From Haemaphysalis longicornis (taxonomy: Eukaryota; Arthropoda; Arachnida; Ixodida; Ixodidae): a DNA stretch of 64,000 bases. Of this stretch, positions 11,398 to 23,017 are shown one piece after another (the stretch's first letter is position 1; each line of letters starts with the position of its first letter). The translations under genes and the position numbers were made by a program. The notes under the pieces are model-generated. The model saw only the letters and a list, made by a program, of their open reading frames with translations. It searched no databases and was not told where the DNA came from. Location of the stretch: the NCBI GenBank assembly GCA_013339765.2, contig CM023450.1, positions 186,025,269 to 186,089,268 on the forward strand. Reading direction: 5' to 3'.

Positions 11398-11990
11398 TCA
11401 CAGTACCCACAGCGCCTTTCAAAGCATTACAGTTGGGGGGGGGGGGAAGAAAGTAGAAATTCGTACAAAATACAGGCAGAACAGAAATATCACTTAAAGC
11501 ACAATGACAAGCCAAAACCCGGCATGTTCAACGAAGATACACTACAAAGAACACGAAAATACATCATTAGACATAATTGCCACAACATTTTTGGGTAACT
11601 TATTCCATTCGCTAATAGTTTTGAGGAAAAAAGAATTTAAACAATCCGGTTCTACAACTTATTTCTTTTATTTTACAGGAGTGATCTGTCCTTAGTGAAA
11701 CATAGTCTCGACTCATTAAATAACAACTTTTGTCTATCCCTGTTTTGTTATGAAATATATTGTGAAAAAATTTTAGTCTGAGTACTCTCCTATATACGAT
11801 GCTGAAGCGAATCCCAACCTAGGCTGCGCTTAGCTGTAGACACACTGAAATTCCTTGAGTAATCTTTAAAGAACAAAGCGAGTAGCCAAGTTTTGGAATT
11901 CTTTCTAGTTTCTCGATATCAGATTGCTGGTTAACCATCCATACGGAGTGCATAAGCGCTTTCTTTTTAATAGTTTTAGGACACACGAGA
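11333..11990 (-). mobile_element. LINE 3' end with (TAAA)n tail, minus strand
   Basis: On the minus strand, broken frames carry reverse-transcriptase C-terminal wording (a segment near 11600 reading TISEWNKLPKNVVAIMSND). A short 3' UTR with AAAGGCGCTGTGGGTACTGTG and an AAATAAATAAAT tail (plus-strand 11333-11398) follow. The UTR resembles that of the element at 51708-52520. Frames are interrupted by several stops and indels. Confidence 0.75.
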
Positions 11991-12990
11991 GATGGCTACT
12001 CCTCCGTAACCTAAAACAACAGTCCGCAGCCTTGGCAAAGTGCGCCCTCTCCTCACGGGCTGATTGGCGGCAGCCCTTGGTCAGACCGGCAAAGCGCCGC
12101 GGTATTCCACGGCCCGCGAAGATCCCCCTTCCCTCCCGCCACGACCGATACGCATGGCGGTCGTCCGCGCGTTTCGACGGGACATCGCGCATTCCGCGCA
12201 TTCCGCTCTCGAAACGCGTAGGCGAGGTGGCGCACCCGGAGGTATGTACCGCCTCACGGGGCCGGGAGAGATTTCTTTCACTCGGACGACACGGTTATTG
12301 CGTGACGTCGAAAGTTGGGAAGTCGCTGCGAGCAGCGGACGAAACCCTTTTGCCAAATATTGTGCTTCCCTGCAGACATGGAACCGAGCGCTGCGAAGGA
12401 CGCCGAGTTCCGACGAGCGCTAGCGGCTTGTTTTTAAGTAGAAGCTTTTCCTTTTTAATTGCAAGCAATGTTAGCACTAAGTGTATGTAAATGGCGCTGG
12501 AGCATCCGAGGCCAAACAGCTCGAAAACTATGCGAGGAGGTCCTACAGTGTGAAATGATAGTGACTAAAATATATATGATCCGAGTGTGATATTACTAAA
12601 AGTTCTTATTACGGGGAGCGGAAAGCCGTTCATCTAATAGGTCCATGGTTGAGCGGCATACCGCCTGGATAGGTAGCATAGTACAAAAGATGAAACGCAG
12701 GCCACTCACCGAGGGGCCCCACCATCGTTCCCTCGTAAACCTCATCCGCAAAGCACACATTTTTCACGTTCATCAACTTTCCTCATCACGAACTCATACT
12801 CCCTCACATATGCCCTGAGGGAGAAAAAAAAAACGCTCTACAAAAGTAAAAAAAAAATAAAAGAATGGCGTTCCCGGAGCGCTACGACTACCTGTTCAAT
12901 GTTTCGTCTTTAGCCCCTCATTTACTATACAATGCAAAGGTGGTCAAGGCATAGATCTCGGGAAGTGCGCTTCCGGGCAGTAGAAGGAGC
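11991..12990. other. Unassigned GC-rich stretch
   Basis: Segment 12040-12430 is GC-rich with open frames of 90-190 codons on both strands; none contains a domain I know. The rest (12430-12990) is ordinary non-coding sequence. A promoter or a repeat consensus could explain the GC-rich part, but I cannot decide. Confidence 0.3.
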
Positions 12991-13152
12991 CCTAAAGCTA
13001 CGTGCACGCTAGCATCAAACTTGCCGTGCCGTCCTGCCGACGGCCGCCAGCGGCGTCGCGCCGCAGCCTTCACACCCGCAGCGCGGACGACGCTGGCGGC
13101 CGTCGGCAGGGCGGCACGGTAAGTTCGACGCTAGCGTGCATGTAGCTTTAGG
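12991..13152. repeat. Foldback element with about 72-bp inverted arms
   Basis: The left arm starts CCTAAAGCTACGTGCACGCT and the right arm ends AGCGTGCATGTAGCTTTAGG. The arms pair over about 72 bp with a few mismatches, around an 18-bp centre. The arms are GC-rich (GCCGACGGCCGCCAGCG core). It looks like a palindromic MITE; I cannot define a target duplication. Confidence 0.85.
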
Positions 13153-13802
13153 ACCTCCCGTAACACCGAGAAGGTATGAGGGCGCTGTGCCGTAGAGATA
13201 CGTTTAAAATTGCAATACCAGCAAATAGGTTAAACGACGTTCGTTTGTGAACATTTGCTGATCTGCTAAAAATAAAACGGCGAACTGTAACAGCGTAACC
13301 GTAAGAAAGTGTCGCCCTTTCGACACGTCACATACTGTACACCTAATTGAAACACAGAAGACTGGCGGCATTCCTAACCCTTCACGGACTGGTGGTATTG
13401 TTTCATTTAATACATTTGAATGTGCAGCGTACGTGTGGCCTACTCGCAATTTGCATATCGACATTCCTGTGAACCCGTTCTTTCCCCCCCTCCCTTTTTT
13501 TTTTGTGGTGTATGGACGCGGACCGAGCTCATTGCATCCTGGAATGAGGACGCCTTTCTGAAGCCTTTGTTCGGTTTCCATCGGTTTCTTTCTGTCTCTC
13601 CCTACATTATTGTGGCCTTATAATGCGCAGTTTGTTATCTGCCTGTGCGCCCTGCAGAAATAACGGAGCACCCTCGTTTCCAGTGGTTTTATGCCCTGAT
13701 ACGGCTCCCCGTGGGACGTCTATGCCATTTCGAAATGCGGCCACAGCAAAATGCCGCTCTACCCAGGAACCCAGCGCAGCACAGGCCAGAGCTGTTGCTT
13801 CG
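13153..13802. other. Unassigned stretch upstream of the signal-peptide exon
   Basis: No gene is recognised. A minus frame (13607-13882) overlaps the candidate exon below and is probably its shadow. A T-run at 13495-13504 is the only simple repeat. Confidence 0.35.
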
Positions 13803-13941
13803 ATGGCATCCGTAAAAATGCTTGTGTATCTGTTCATTGTTTTCGTGACGCTAAAATCCGGGCCATATGCAGCGCGTGACATGGTAGGTCTCGAAGGCCT
13901 TGACTGTCCTTCAAGAGTATCAGCAGAGGTGCTAGCAAGGA
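13803..13941 (+). CDS. Candidate first exon of a secreted protein
   Basis: ATG at 13803 opens a peptide that starts MASVKMLVYLFIVFVTLKSG, with a charged start, a hydrophobic core of about 12 residues and small residues (YAAR) after it: a typical signal peptide with cleavage expected near residues 23-24. The predicted mature start is RDMVGLEGLDCPSR, with one cysteine. The frame reaches a good splice donor (A|GTAAGC at 13942) in phase 1, 46 codons after the start, and meets a stop soon after if not spliced. First exons of this shape are common in tick secreted proteins. I cannot name the family, and no second exon was found. Confidence 0.35.
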
Positions 13942-14426
13942 GTAAGCTATATTAATTTTGTGTCTGGAGTTTTCGTATGCTATTCTAAACTCACTCTCTG
14001 TATGTCTGTCTATCTGCGTATCTGTGTGTGCGCGTGTGCGTGTGTCTAAACTTATTGAGGACACGAACGACCTCCACCTGTTTCGTCTGGCCTACCGCCG
14101 CATGCATTTCCAAATCACTTCAGCCCGCTCGAAAGAAATCACGTTCCCTGCGGTGCAGTTTCGAAGGGCACCGAAGCCTTATTTTGAGTCTTTCTTCATT
14201 CCACCAATGCATCCGATGGTTACCCGGACTACCGGAGGTCTAGGGAATATCAGCATGCATGCCGTGACGAGGCACACGCTTTATCAGCATTCAAGTCTAT
14301 TGCGGATGTATGAAAGTTGTGATTCTTCTTCCAGCTTTGACTACTGGGCACCAGCCTTTTCTATACTTTTTCTATGTGAATTCAAACATTCCGGGTGATT
14401 TACTAGGACATTTTAGAAAGACTGGT

Positions 14427-14858
14427 AACGGAGCACGCAGTCTCCGACGCATGCCGCACCGTCTGGCTGCACTGTCAGTAAACTGCGCCAATGCGTAGTT
14501 CTTTCAGAGCGTTTGAGAGTGTGGCCTACTGACTGTTAGGGGAAATACTTGATAAAGAAGCGACGCTGGTCATTTATATTAAAGCGTCTTTTTATGAGCG
14601 TCATATTATCTATAGTACAATGGGGAGCCAATCGCGCAGCAGGCTGATTGCAGCTAGCATGATGCTATTCAACGATCATCTTGCTCAATGGCGACACAGG
14701 CGTGAAAAGGATCCTCAAAATAGCGCCGCTTCTTGATCAAGCATTTCCCCTAACAGTAGGCCACACTCTCAAACGCTCTGAAAGAACTACGCATGCGCGC
14801 AGTTTACTGACTTGAAAGCCAGACGGTGCGGCATGCGTCGGAGGCTGTGTGCTCCGTT
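14427..14858. repeat. Large inverted duplication, arms about 137 bp
   Basis: The left arm (14427-14564) and right arm (14723-14858) are reverse complements with roughly 90 percent identity by eye. They include ACGCATGCCGCACCGTCTGGC and TTTCAGAGCGTTTGAGAGTG. A 158-bp unrelated spacer separates them. Homology stops abruptly at the outer edge (near AACGGAGCAC), as expected for two copies of one repeat in opposite orientation or for a foldback transposon. Confidence 0.8.
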
Positions 14859-16339
14859 CGCATTTGTTTTGATCCCCCCTGTACGTTGGTGTCCAGCTCC
14901 CAGCCAACGGACAGAAAAAGAATAGAAGATCCAGTTGCCAAACCAATGGGTGTCATGGTTGGTTGTGTGGCCTGTTGAGCTGTGGCATGCTGGATACTTT
15001 TTATCGAATAGAGAAGCTCCCCGTAACAATAGGAACCTTTCAATTAAGCGGCCCAGAGCGTCTGTGCGCTCATATCTTCAAAGATTACTGGGCGCGATAG
15101 GGGTCTCCTGCTTGGAATGGTTCCTGCAGCGTGCATTAGGGACTCAAACTCTCTGTGACCAGGATGAATTTACGAGCAAATTGTTATTAAATTGCTGAAA
15201 GTGATTGCTGGGACACCGACCGCTTCAAGAGTATAATAACCGAAGAGACTGACAGGGAAAAGTCTGCTTGCGTTACAATCGCTGCACAACCACAAGCAGT
15301 AAGCGCAGCTGTCTATCCCGTATACCGAGTGTCTATCAAAAAAGACGTTTGTTTAGCTTTTGTGTTTCTTCCAGGCGCAAGATACGTGAATGATTTTCTG
15401 AAAGCTTTCGGATACGTCATCTAGATTTTCCATTAGGCCCTACATTTCTTTTGATTAATGCATTAAACTGCCCTAAATGCTGACAGAAGAATTAAACTTT
15501 GTGTGCTCGCAATGGATACGTCGTGATGCCTGTTGATAAATACAGCTACTTCTCTGGCCGCCTCCTGTTCCTTTTAACACCAAATAAAATTCCTATGCCT
15601 ATATCACTATGCCTGTACATGGGGCCAGTGACACGCGACGCTGGAGGTCTTTTTTTTTCTCCACCGCAGCCAACACTGCCACGTTGCTCCTTTGACGGCA
15701 GCAAGCCGAAATGGCTTGACGTCCGTCTCCGTCATCCAAGCACTGGAGAATTGACGAGATGCCACGGGGGCCTAGTTCGCAAACTCCTAACGTGTTTGAA
15801 GCAGTGACGGCGAATCCCACCACCACATTCTGTGGTGTGCCACACGTGGAGGCGGTCTGGGGACCCTTGTGTGCGTGTCCGTCGGCGCCGGTGTTTCGGC
15901 GAACGGAAGAGATGGATTGGCGGCAGGCACGCCAACCCCAGCATTGTCATGTGGAGACAATGCCTGCGAGCACCGCAGTCTGTTTCGGCGGCCAGAGGGC
16001 AGCTCGGCGGGAGTGTGACCAAGTAAGCTTGGCTGCACCGAATGGCCACCGATACCTGGCGCCGCCCCGCCCCCTTCCCCCGGCAGCCACGTCAGCAAAC
16101 CTTTCTAAGGGAAGCATTGCACAGCGATTGCGTGGGTAACCGGAACCCATAACCGATATTTTTGGTAACCGGAATGTTATTTCTTGATCAGTTTTGAATT
16201 TTTTTTTTTGAAAGATGGAGAACAGGCTGCGTGAGGTCCGCTGCAATTGGAAAACGAAGTGTGTGCCGTTAGCTTTCTGTTGGATAGTGACGTTAAGAGT
16301 ATTTTGCGCACATCGGTCGTCCTCGAGGGAAGTTACTAC
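14859..16339. other. Unassigned stretch
   Basis: No gene could be assigned. Minus frames at 15599-15826 and 15732-16049 and a plus frame at 15759-16139 overlap one another. GGTAACCGGAA occurs twice near 16134 and 16163. This stretch might be the 5' part of the LINE fragment that follows, but I see no motif that proves it. Confidence 0.3.
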
Positions 16340-16790
16340 CGTTATGTACCCCACATTTGGAGCACCGGCGTGGGTTGGGGATGTAGGGCCGAGTCAGAGA
16401 AAGCCCGCTCCGACAGGTCCAGGTAGTGTGCTGCAGTGAAATGCTAGTGTCCACCGTGTGGAACGGACTCGCTGGGAGGAGGTCTTGCTGCGAAGACTTC
16501 GTGTTGGTGTAGCCCTCTCTCCCGCTGTTACCCGGGAGTGGCCACCACGCTACCACGCCCCGTTCGCACAGAACTGCCCCTTTGGCTCCTGCCGAAGATG
16601 CGGACACAGAACATTTGCTGTGCACGTGCCCTTCATTAGAAGCGGCCAGAACACGACACCTTCGAGGCACAGGCCTCCACCCTGGCAGACCACCTGACCT
16701 TCATCGGTGGATTTGGGGACCCCACCACCGCTCCCTCCTTGCGTTTCTTCGCGTAAGGGAGTTAAACTATACTTGTGACATAGTATTCAT
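16340..16790 (+). mobile_element. R1/I-type LINE C-terminal fragment
   Basis: Two frames together read EEVLLRRLRVGVAL, a cysteine pair CRRCG, then DTEHLLCTCPSLEAARTRHL and HHRSLLAFLRVREL. This is the zinc-knuckle end found after the reverse transcriptase in R1/I-like elements. A frameshift near 16590 separates the halves. The minus-strand element at 53240-54945 ends with closely similar wording (ARIRHLRGTGLHPGRP), so both belong to one family. Confidence 0.75.
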
Positions 16791-18764
16791 GCCAACGGGC
16801 ACACTATCGTGATTAAAAAAATGAGTGTGTCGTGTCGAGCTGTTTTTACCAACGCTCCCTATTTGTAACGCGTCCCATGGCCGGAACTCCTCGCTCGCGG
16901 GAGCCCACAAGAAGATCGCCGTAGGTTTCATCACACCGACACTGCTGTTAGAGGTTCGATGAAAGCTAATCGTAACTTGCAATTCGCCTAGCTTAGGTCG
17001 TGTAAGAATATTATTGATAGGGCTTTAGTTTTTTACTTCCGTAAGGATGTTCCCAGACATGTCTTCTCGACTCGTAGTTCTTTCCGACGCAACTTTCAAT
17101 GAATTTCAAAGCCAGAAAATGGATTTGGTGGACGCTGTGGTGACTTTATCGGTTGACTGAATAATATCCAAAACCGTGGTAAGTCCTCAGGATTTGAAAA
17201 AGCCAAGTTGGAAGACTTCTGTGCGGGACCTCTCCCGGGGCCTGATTTTTTTGTTGTTGAAGGCGTGAGGTCTTACAATATCATATGGAAATCGAAAAAT
17301 TATGGCAGTCCGCTGAGCTTGACCAATGCTCTGAAGGCCGCCGTTCGCGCGTGGTTTTTCCCTCCCCCTCTTAACGCATCGCCACGGTTGAACCCAGCTT
17401 ATGCATGGCTTCCAAACTTCCGCGGTGTCGCCACTGACCGACACCAAGATTGCTCGAGGTGACCCGTGCGGGGTTGCAGGTGGTGTTCCTGGAGCACTAA
17501 TGGGCCCATACGGACGACCGCATCGAACAAGGGAGAGATGAAACATCTGACCCCTACACCACAAGACGTCAATCTTCCGAACGCCAGTGTAGTACAGTAT
17601 CGATATATTGAAGATTAATACAGGTAAACGTGGCATCGGGTACGTGGCGTCTGGGTGCGGTCCATCCCGGGTGGCCGAAATGGTGGGCGCGACGCCCAAC
17701 GACCAGTATAAAGCACTTCATGCCAATCGCCTCAATTGCGACGTCAGGCTCCTCTGTTGATCTATTTGTTTCAGTGTAAAAACGACCAAACATGGGCCCA
17801 GTATCGGAGCAGCCGACGAAGATCAACGATTAAAGAGCTCCTGAGGCCCCCTCTGAACAACGTGCCATCGAGGTTCTGGGCAGTCGGCGCTGACAAGATT
17901 CCTTGATGCGGCAGGTCTCCACAGGCACTGCTCTTCTGAGAGTCCTAAACCTTCCAAAGGCAGCAGGCTACCAGACAAGTTTTGTGTCGCATGACCACAG
18001 CAGAACGCCGGACTTTTTACTTTTAGGACACAGATCAAGACCATATTTTAGCAGAGCCATGAAAAACGTGAACCCGAGCAGACAAAGAACGGCGATTTGT
18101 TCGACGGGGGAGGCAAGGTTATATGGCATGGGGCCGGTTGCCCCATCAATGAAAACTGATGCGCTTGCCAATTCCCAAGTGTAAGTTGCCCCACTAATAC
18201 TGGGCCTCAGATAAATGGAAGATAGTATACACTCGCAGCACAACGCAATCCGACTTCCTGCTTCTGCGGAACAACAAGGCTTTTACGGGCTATTTCAAGT
18301 GTAAACTCATGCGCCAAAGATGCAGGAGGTGGGGGGATAAAACGGGACTAAGTGTGAGGTACAATCCGGAACTTCGACGTGCGCCGACATTTCATACGCG
18401 CGGGAATTCTTTTTTATATTTTATTCTTGTTTTAGGGAACCACCCATACAGAGACAGTAGCCATTGCTATTTCCAGCCACGTTATTGCTACTGCTACGGA
18501 CCGGTTATTGTACTGTTGCCGTCGAATAATTTTCGCTGGCGTCGACCGATACAACCTCCCGCGTGAGGTGATTCACTCACTGTTTATTCAACTCGGCAGA
18601 GTTGCGACACCACAATGCGCGGATACCGGGATATGCAATAACCGCAAGGGAATGTGACCGGCCTACCACCTCCTCAATATTGCGCGTAGATTTCACAGAG
18701 CTGTCATGCCATGTTCTCCACTGCTGCAAGCCTCTGGACTGCCTCAACGGTGAATAATTTCTGA
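16791..18764. other. Unassigned stretch with a 170-codon minus frame
   Basis: A minus frame is open from 17699 to 17187, the longest here. It has no domain I recognise, and a plus frame of 84 codons overlaps it. Minus frames at 17823-18044 and 17968-18243 are also unassigned. I see no strong repeat or exon border. Confidence 0.3.
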
Positions 18765-18957
18765 TTTATTGTAGGGTTTAACGCGCCGACGCAACGCATG
18801 CGATGAGGCGCGCCGTAGTGGAGGGCTCCGGATTAATTTTGACCACCTGGAGATCTTTATAACGTGCGCCGAACTCTCTAACACACGGGCGTTTTTGATT
18901 TCGCCTCCATCAAAAAGATGGTCCGCCGCGGCCAGAATCGAACCGCGTCCTGCCTCA
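18765..18957 (-). mobile_element. Ruka-like SINE, head truncated
   Basis: The minus strand reads from a partial tRNA-like head with B box GGTTCGATTCT through the body (GATCTCCAGGTGGTCAAAATTAATCCGGAGCCC region) to GTTAAACCCTACAATAAATC. The head is cut off just 5' of the B box, so the A box is missing. Confidence 0.85.
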
Positions 18958-21464
18958 ACGATTGATAAAATAAGTGCGCAAAGCCCGTTCTACCCTCAAA
19001 AAGAACGTTTAATGTTTTTACAATTGAACAAAGTGTCACGGGGTTGTATTAGAAAAAGGTTCCAGCTAGTCACTCGTACGACCTGCTGACGTTCGATTAG
19101 TTAAAACTTCCCACAGAACAGACGGTGAAGGAACACTGAGCAAGATGGCGCAAGAAGCTGCAACGCGGCCGCTCATTGACTCGAACATTAAATGTTCAAG
19201 CCACGAATAATTCCTTTACCTTAGGTCCCCACGCTGCTGAAACGTGCGAGGGCCCTCAGACACTTTCAAGCGGTTGCCAGCCGCTTTTTGTCTGAGCGAC
19301 CCACCGGAACTGTTGGAATTAAATGATTTGAACCTGCCCTGGCCTCCACGAAATAAGGCAGTCTATCCTCACGCCAGCCGTGAGAATTATCGTAATTTCT
19401 CACGGCAGTTTCAAAAAAAAAAAAAAAAAACCTGGCAGGCTTTTCTGGAAGCCTAACCTAACCTAAGCCAGCCCTAATTAACCGAAAAAAAAAAAGTATC
19501 TGAAATCCAACATAACCCAGCAGGATGCTGCACGTCGATCTCCTGGCAATTGTATACGGGCAACCCCACTGAAAAACTCGGCTAACGAAAAAAAAAAAAA
19601 AGTTCTGTTCGAATCCGGAATAGGGAAAACTTTTTTTTCGGCTTTCGAATTTGACAAGTTTTCGTCCAACCGTATTTTTTAGCGATTTTTTTGCTGCCGC
19701 GAGATACACTACCAACGAAACGCGGTACCCTGCGACGAGCAAAGACATTTGACTGTCAGATGGGCCCCCACTTATGTAATACCCTCCAATGACTGCTTTT
19801 AGGGGGTGCTGTAAAATAAATTAAAAACTTATGAATGAAAGAAAACAGACACTTCCAAAATGTCACCATGGAAATGGACTGGTTTTGGTGTATACTTCTT
19901 GCATTCATGGATGTCACAAAATAGGCGATCGATATCTGTATTCCTTATAAAAAAGACATCCAACTTTCCGCGCATCTATGCTATGATTCGTCGCTTACGT
20001 AGCACCGGACGTTTCTTTCTTTTTGACGAGGGACAGTGTCCAAAATTTAGGCAAGACGAATGCTAGACATTCAGCTGACGCAGGTTTTTACAAATGTAGC
20101 TGACGACAGGAACCAACCGCAAGACGAGCACGCCCGAAATCGACAGTTTTGTGCAGTGCACGCGGCGCCTGCATTGACAATCAAGTTTTGGTTTTAGTCA
20201 GACAGGAGCCTGCCACCTATGTTAATGGTGAAGCTACCTGAAAATGTACCCGGTGGAGTACAGTGTGAAATCAGCTTTGTAACGAATGCAGTCGGAATAA
20301 TGCAAAAAAGAACGCGTTACAAATGTCAATAGGTGCGTCCGCCCCGACACGTGGTATACCCCTCTAGAGAAGCAAAACAAATATCGCGAATAAAAAAAGC
20401 GGGTCCACAGTTGGCGGAAGCTTGTCAGGCGTAACGGGCACCACCCTCCCGATGGGCGTTTCCGTTAGCCGTAAGCGCACGAACTTCTATTTCCTGGACG
20501 TCCTGGCCATGAACCGAATACCACAATTACAAACAGCAAAAACAAAACGCCCCGCAAGGTACAGCGGATGCTAGTTTTTTTGTTTGTTTTATACGCGAAC
20601 AGCTTAGAGAAGCCGAGACGGTGGCTACGTGTAGCGAGCTTCCTTCCCTTGACGCGAAAGCAACGCGACGTCCAAATGACGCTAACCGCTCACCCAGAAT
20701 TGAAACCGGATTCGGAGTAAATCGCGAAGCTAAATCCGGACTTGAACCTCGGCTCGATCGACTTCCATATTTGGGCAGGCTTCTTTTATACCCCTCGCAG
20801 CTTCCGACGCCACCATGAACGTTACATGTAACGAACGAACGAAAAAAAAAAAAAAAAGGCGACCGACAGACTGCTTTCGTCAGCTTGCGGAGGAAGTCAC
20901 CGCAATGCGTAAATATAGCGCGCGCGCGAACCCTGTCAGCTCCCCAGCTCTTCGCTTAGTCGACCAGCGGTGAGTCACAGAGCATCGAGCGGGGTTCTTA
21001 CGCAACTTGGCTCATCCTCTGCCGCCAACTCGCGGCAGCTTCACGAAATACACATAGCGCACACTGAACACACGCCCCCAGCGTATTGACAGCGCCCAGT
21101 CTGGTCTAGTTCAACTTCACACTCGTAAAAAGACGCAGAGCTACACACCAGCTACAACTCGCGCAGTTACTAAAGAGCGCTCCGCCGGCAGCTGCGGCAA
21201 CCAGACGGCACATGCGGGCACCACACAAAGACGGTTCAACCACGACAACGTCGTCTGAAGCATGATTCCGGTTAGCATGCCCCGTGGCACGAGCCTGATC
21301 GAAGGTCAACAACACCGCTGGGCGAACGAACCGCGCACGCGAAAAACATGACAACCCATTCCGGATGCACATTCCGAACTTTCCCGCGCACGCTGCCTGC
21401 CCGTCCGAAAAAAACAACGTGCGGTAGATTTGAAAACACGCGCCACGCAGACAGTGACACTAAC
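18958..21464. other. Non-coding stretch, presumed first intron of the myosin gene
   Basis: No exon or transposon is recognisable. A-runs at 19412, 19486, 19589 and 20841 and a TAACCTAACCTAA patch at 19454 are the only simple repeats. On the minus strand this is the region directly downstream of the candidate myosin exon, so it would be intronic. Confidence 0.35.
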
Positions 21465-21553
21465 CTGACTTTGAGGTTATCCAAAAGGGCATCCGTGGTG
21501 ATCTTCTCCAGTAGCACAAAGTCTCCGATCCCGACGTCGTCGAAGCCAGCCAT
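21465..21553 (-). CDS. Class I myosin, first coding exon (partial gene)
   Basis: On the minus strand, ATG at 21553 in good context (GCGATGG) opens the peptide MAGFDDVGIGDFVLLEKI followed by TTDALLDNLKV. This matches the start of the motor domain of unconventional class I myosins, where a D-F-V-L-L stretch is followed by an N-L-x-x-R segment just before the IYTYIG region. The wording is closest to the Myo1d / Drosophila Myo31DF type, but subclass is not certain. The exon ends in phase 2 at AG|GTTAGT (21464), exactly inside the expected arginine codon. Such motors bind actin and membranes; the Drosophila relative controls left-right asymmetry. The frame is open upstream, but the conserved start argues for this ATG. 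I found no second exon in the window. Confidence 0.6.
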
Positions 21554-22794
21554 CGCGCATTTCAAGCACGCCGCACCGTCGACGAGAACACAGACACCGG
21601 TACACCGCTCGACGAAGAAGCCCTCCGTACAATCGCACGGAGCCGGCAACGAACAACGGAGCCGCTGTAGGCGCCGACCGCAGCGCCGCGTCGCGACAAA
21701 CTGGCCAACGACGGCGCACGGTACGGAGAAAATGAATGTGAGTGGGCGAGTGGGCAAATCTATCGTGGCAACGCCCGCTCGTAGACGCTTCTTCAGCCGC
21801 TTGAGCCGCCGCGGCCCTAAAGTGGCGGCAATTTCTTTTGTTGCGTTTTATGTCCCGGCCTGTCGCTCGAAGGAAAAGAGTCAAGTTGTTTGGCTCCCCG
21901 CGTACCCTTCGCTCGCCGGCGTATTTTCCCCCTCACGCCGCTGCTTCCCCCGAGGTCGCAGATCACCAAGAATGTATTTAGATAGGCAGTTTCGCTAGAG
22001 CATGAACCGGTAGGTACGCGGCATACTTCGCGGAACGCGCCTACGCACTGCGTGTAGCTGCTAATGCGAAAAGCGGCTCCGGGCACAGGAAGCACATCGT
22101 AGTTGCTACGTACGGCCGCACTACCCCCTACCACCCCCGCTGCCGCAATTGTTCGTTGGGGTACTTTTTTTTTTTTTTGCTGCCTTTTATTCCGTTTGTG
22201 ATTTTCTCTGTGCGTGTGTACGTTGTTTTTTTTTTTTTTTATTCGCATGACAGCGACAGCAACGGCAAAAATGACGCCGCTTTTAACGGCTGCTCCTGCA
22301 GCCGACGTTTCGTCTGTCAGCACTGAGATGTACGGTTCTCGGACGCGTCGCGCTGTGTTGTTTTTACGGGCTGCGCTCACTGGCGGCTTCAACGACCGAG
22401 TGACAGCGGCACTTTGCCGGCGAAACTGGAGCCACTGCACAACTGCACTCGGCGCGTCGTTCGTCGAGCCAGCTTCCTCTTTTTGCTCCTATCGCTGTCA
22501 GCGTCTGCCCGTGCGGATGTGTTACGACTCCCTGCGAGTTGGACGCTCGCTTGCAGTTCGGTGCAAGTGTCCGTAGTTCGCAAGCTGTTGTGCCACACGT
22601 TTTACCTTAAAAGGGGTTCACCTGTTAACATTCCTACGGGACTTACTATACTTCACCACCCACGGTCTTAAAAACCGTCGTGCACGAATGCGAACAGTTT
22701 TAAAAGTACACACACATGTGAACAGCGGGCTACTTTGCTTATGTTAGACATATGTCACTTCTGTAAGGAAATAAAAACTAAAACTCTCGCATGG
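21554..22794 (-). promoter_or_regulatory. Presumed 5' UTR and promoter region of the myosin gene
   Basis: Upstream of the ATG the minus strand is GC- and CpG-rich for several hundred bases and free of recognisable transposons, unlike the flanks. Open frames occur on both strands here without domains, as is usual for CpG-rich DNA. T-runs lie at 22167 and 22227. I see no clear TATA box; a CpG-type promoter with dispersed start sites would fit. The role is inferred from position only. Confidence 0.3.
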
Positions 22795-22845
22795 AAGACC
22801 GCTAGCGCCACCGAATGAAAACAGACAAATTTTGTTGTGGGTGCC

Positions 22846-22996
22846 AGTTGGTTCATGATTCATAATTATGTTTAGCGCAAAAAACCAAAGACGGTACACA
22901 AGAGAGGAGACAGGACAAGCGCTATGTCCTGACTCCTTTCTTGTGTACCGTCTTTGGTTTTTGTGGGCTAAACATAATTAGGAATAATGAAAACTA
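22846..22996. repeat. Near-perfect foldback hairpin, arms about 74 bp
   Basis: The left arm (AATTATGTTTAG, ACCAAAGACGGTACACAAGA, GGAGACAGGACA) and the right arm (TGTCCTGACTCC, TTGTGTACCGTCTTTGGTTT, CTAAACATAATT) are reverse complements with few mismatches and almost no loop. A single-arm relative is at 1988-2160, and the GACAGGA core recurs in the hairpin at 51544. Confidence 0.85.
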
Positions 22997-23017
22997 GGTA
23001 AGCTAAAACGGATTTCT

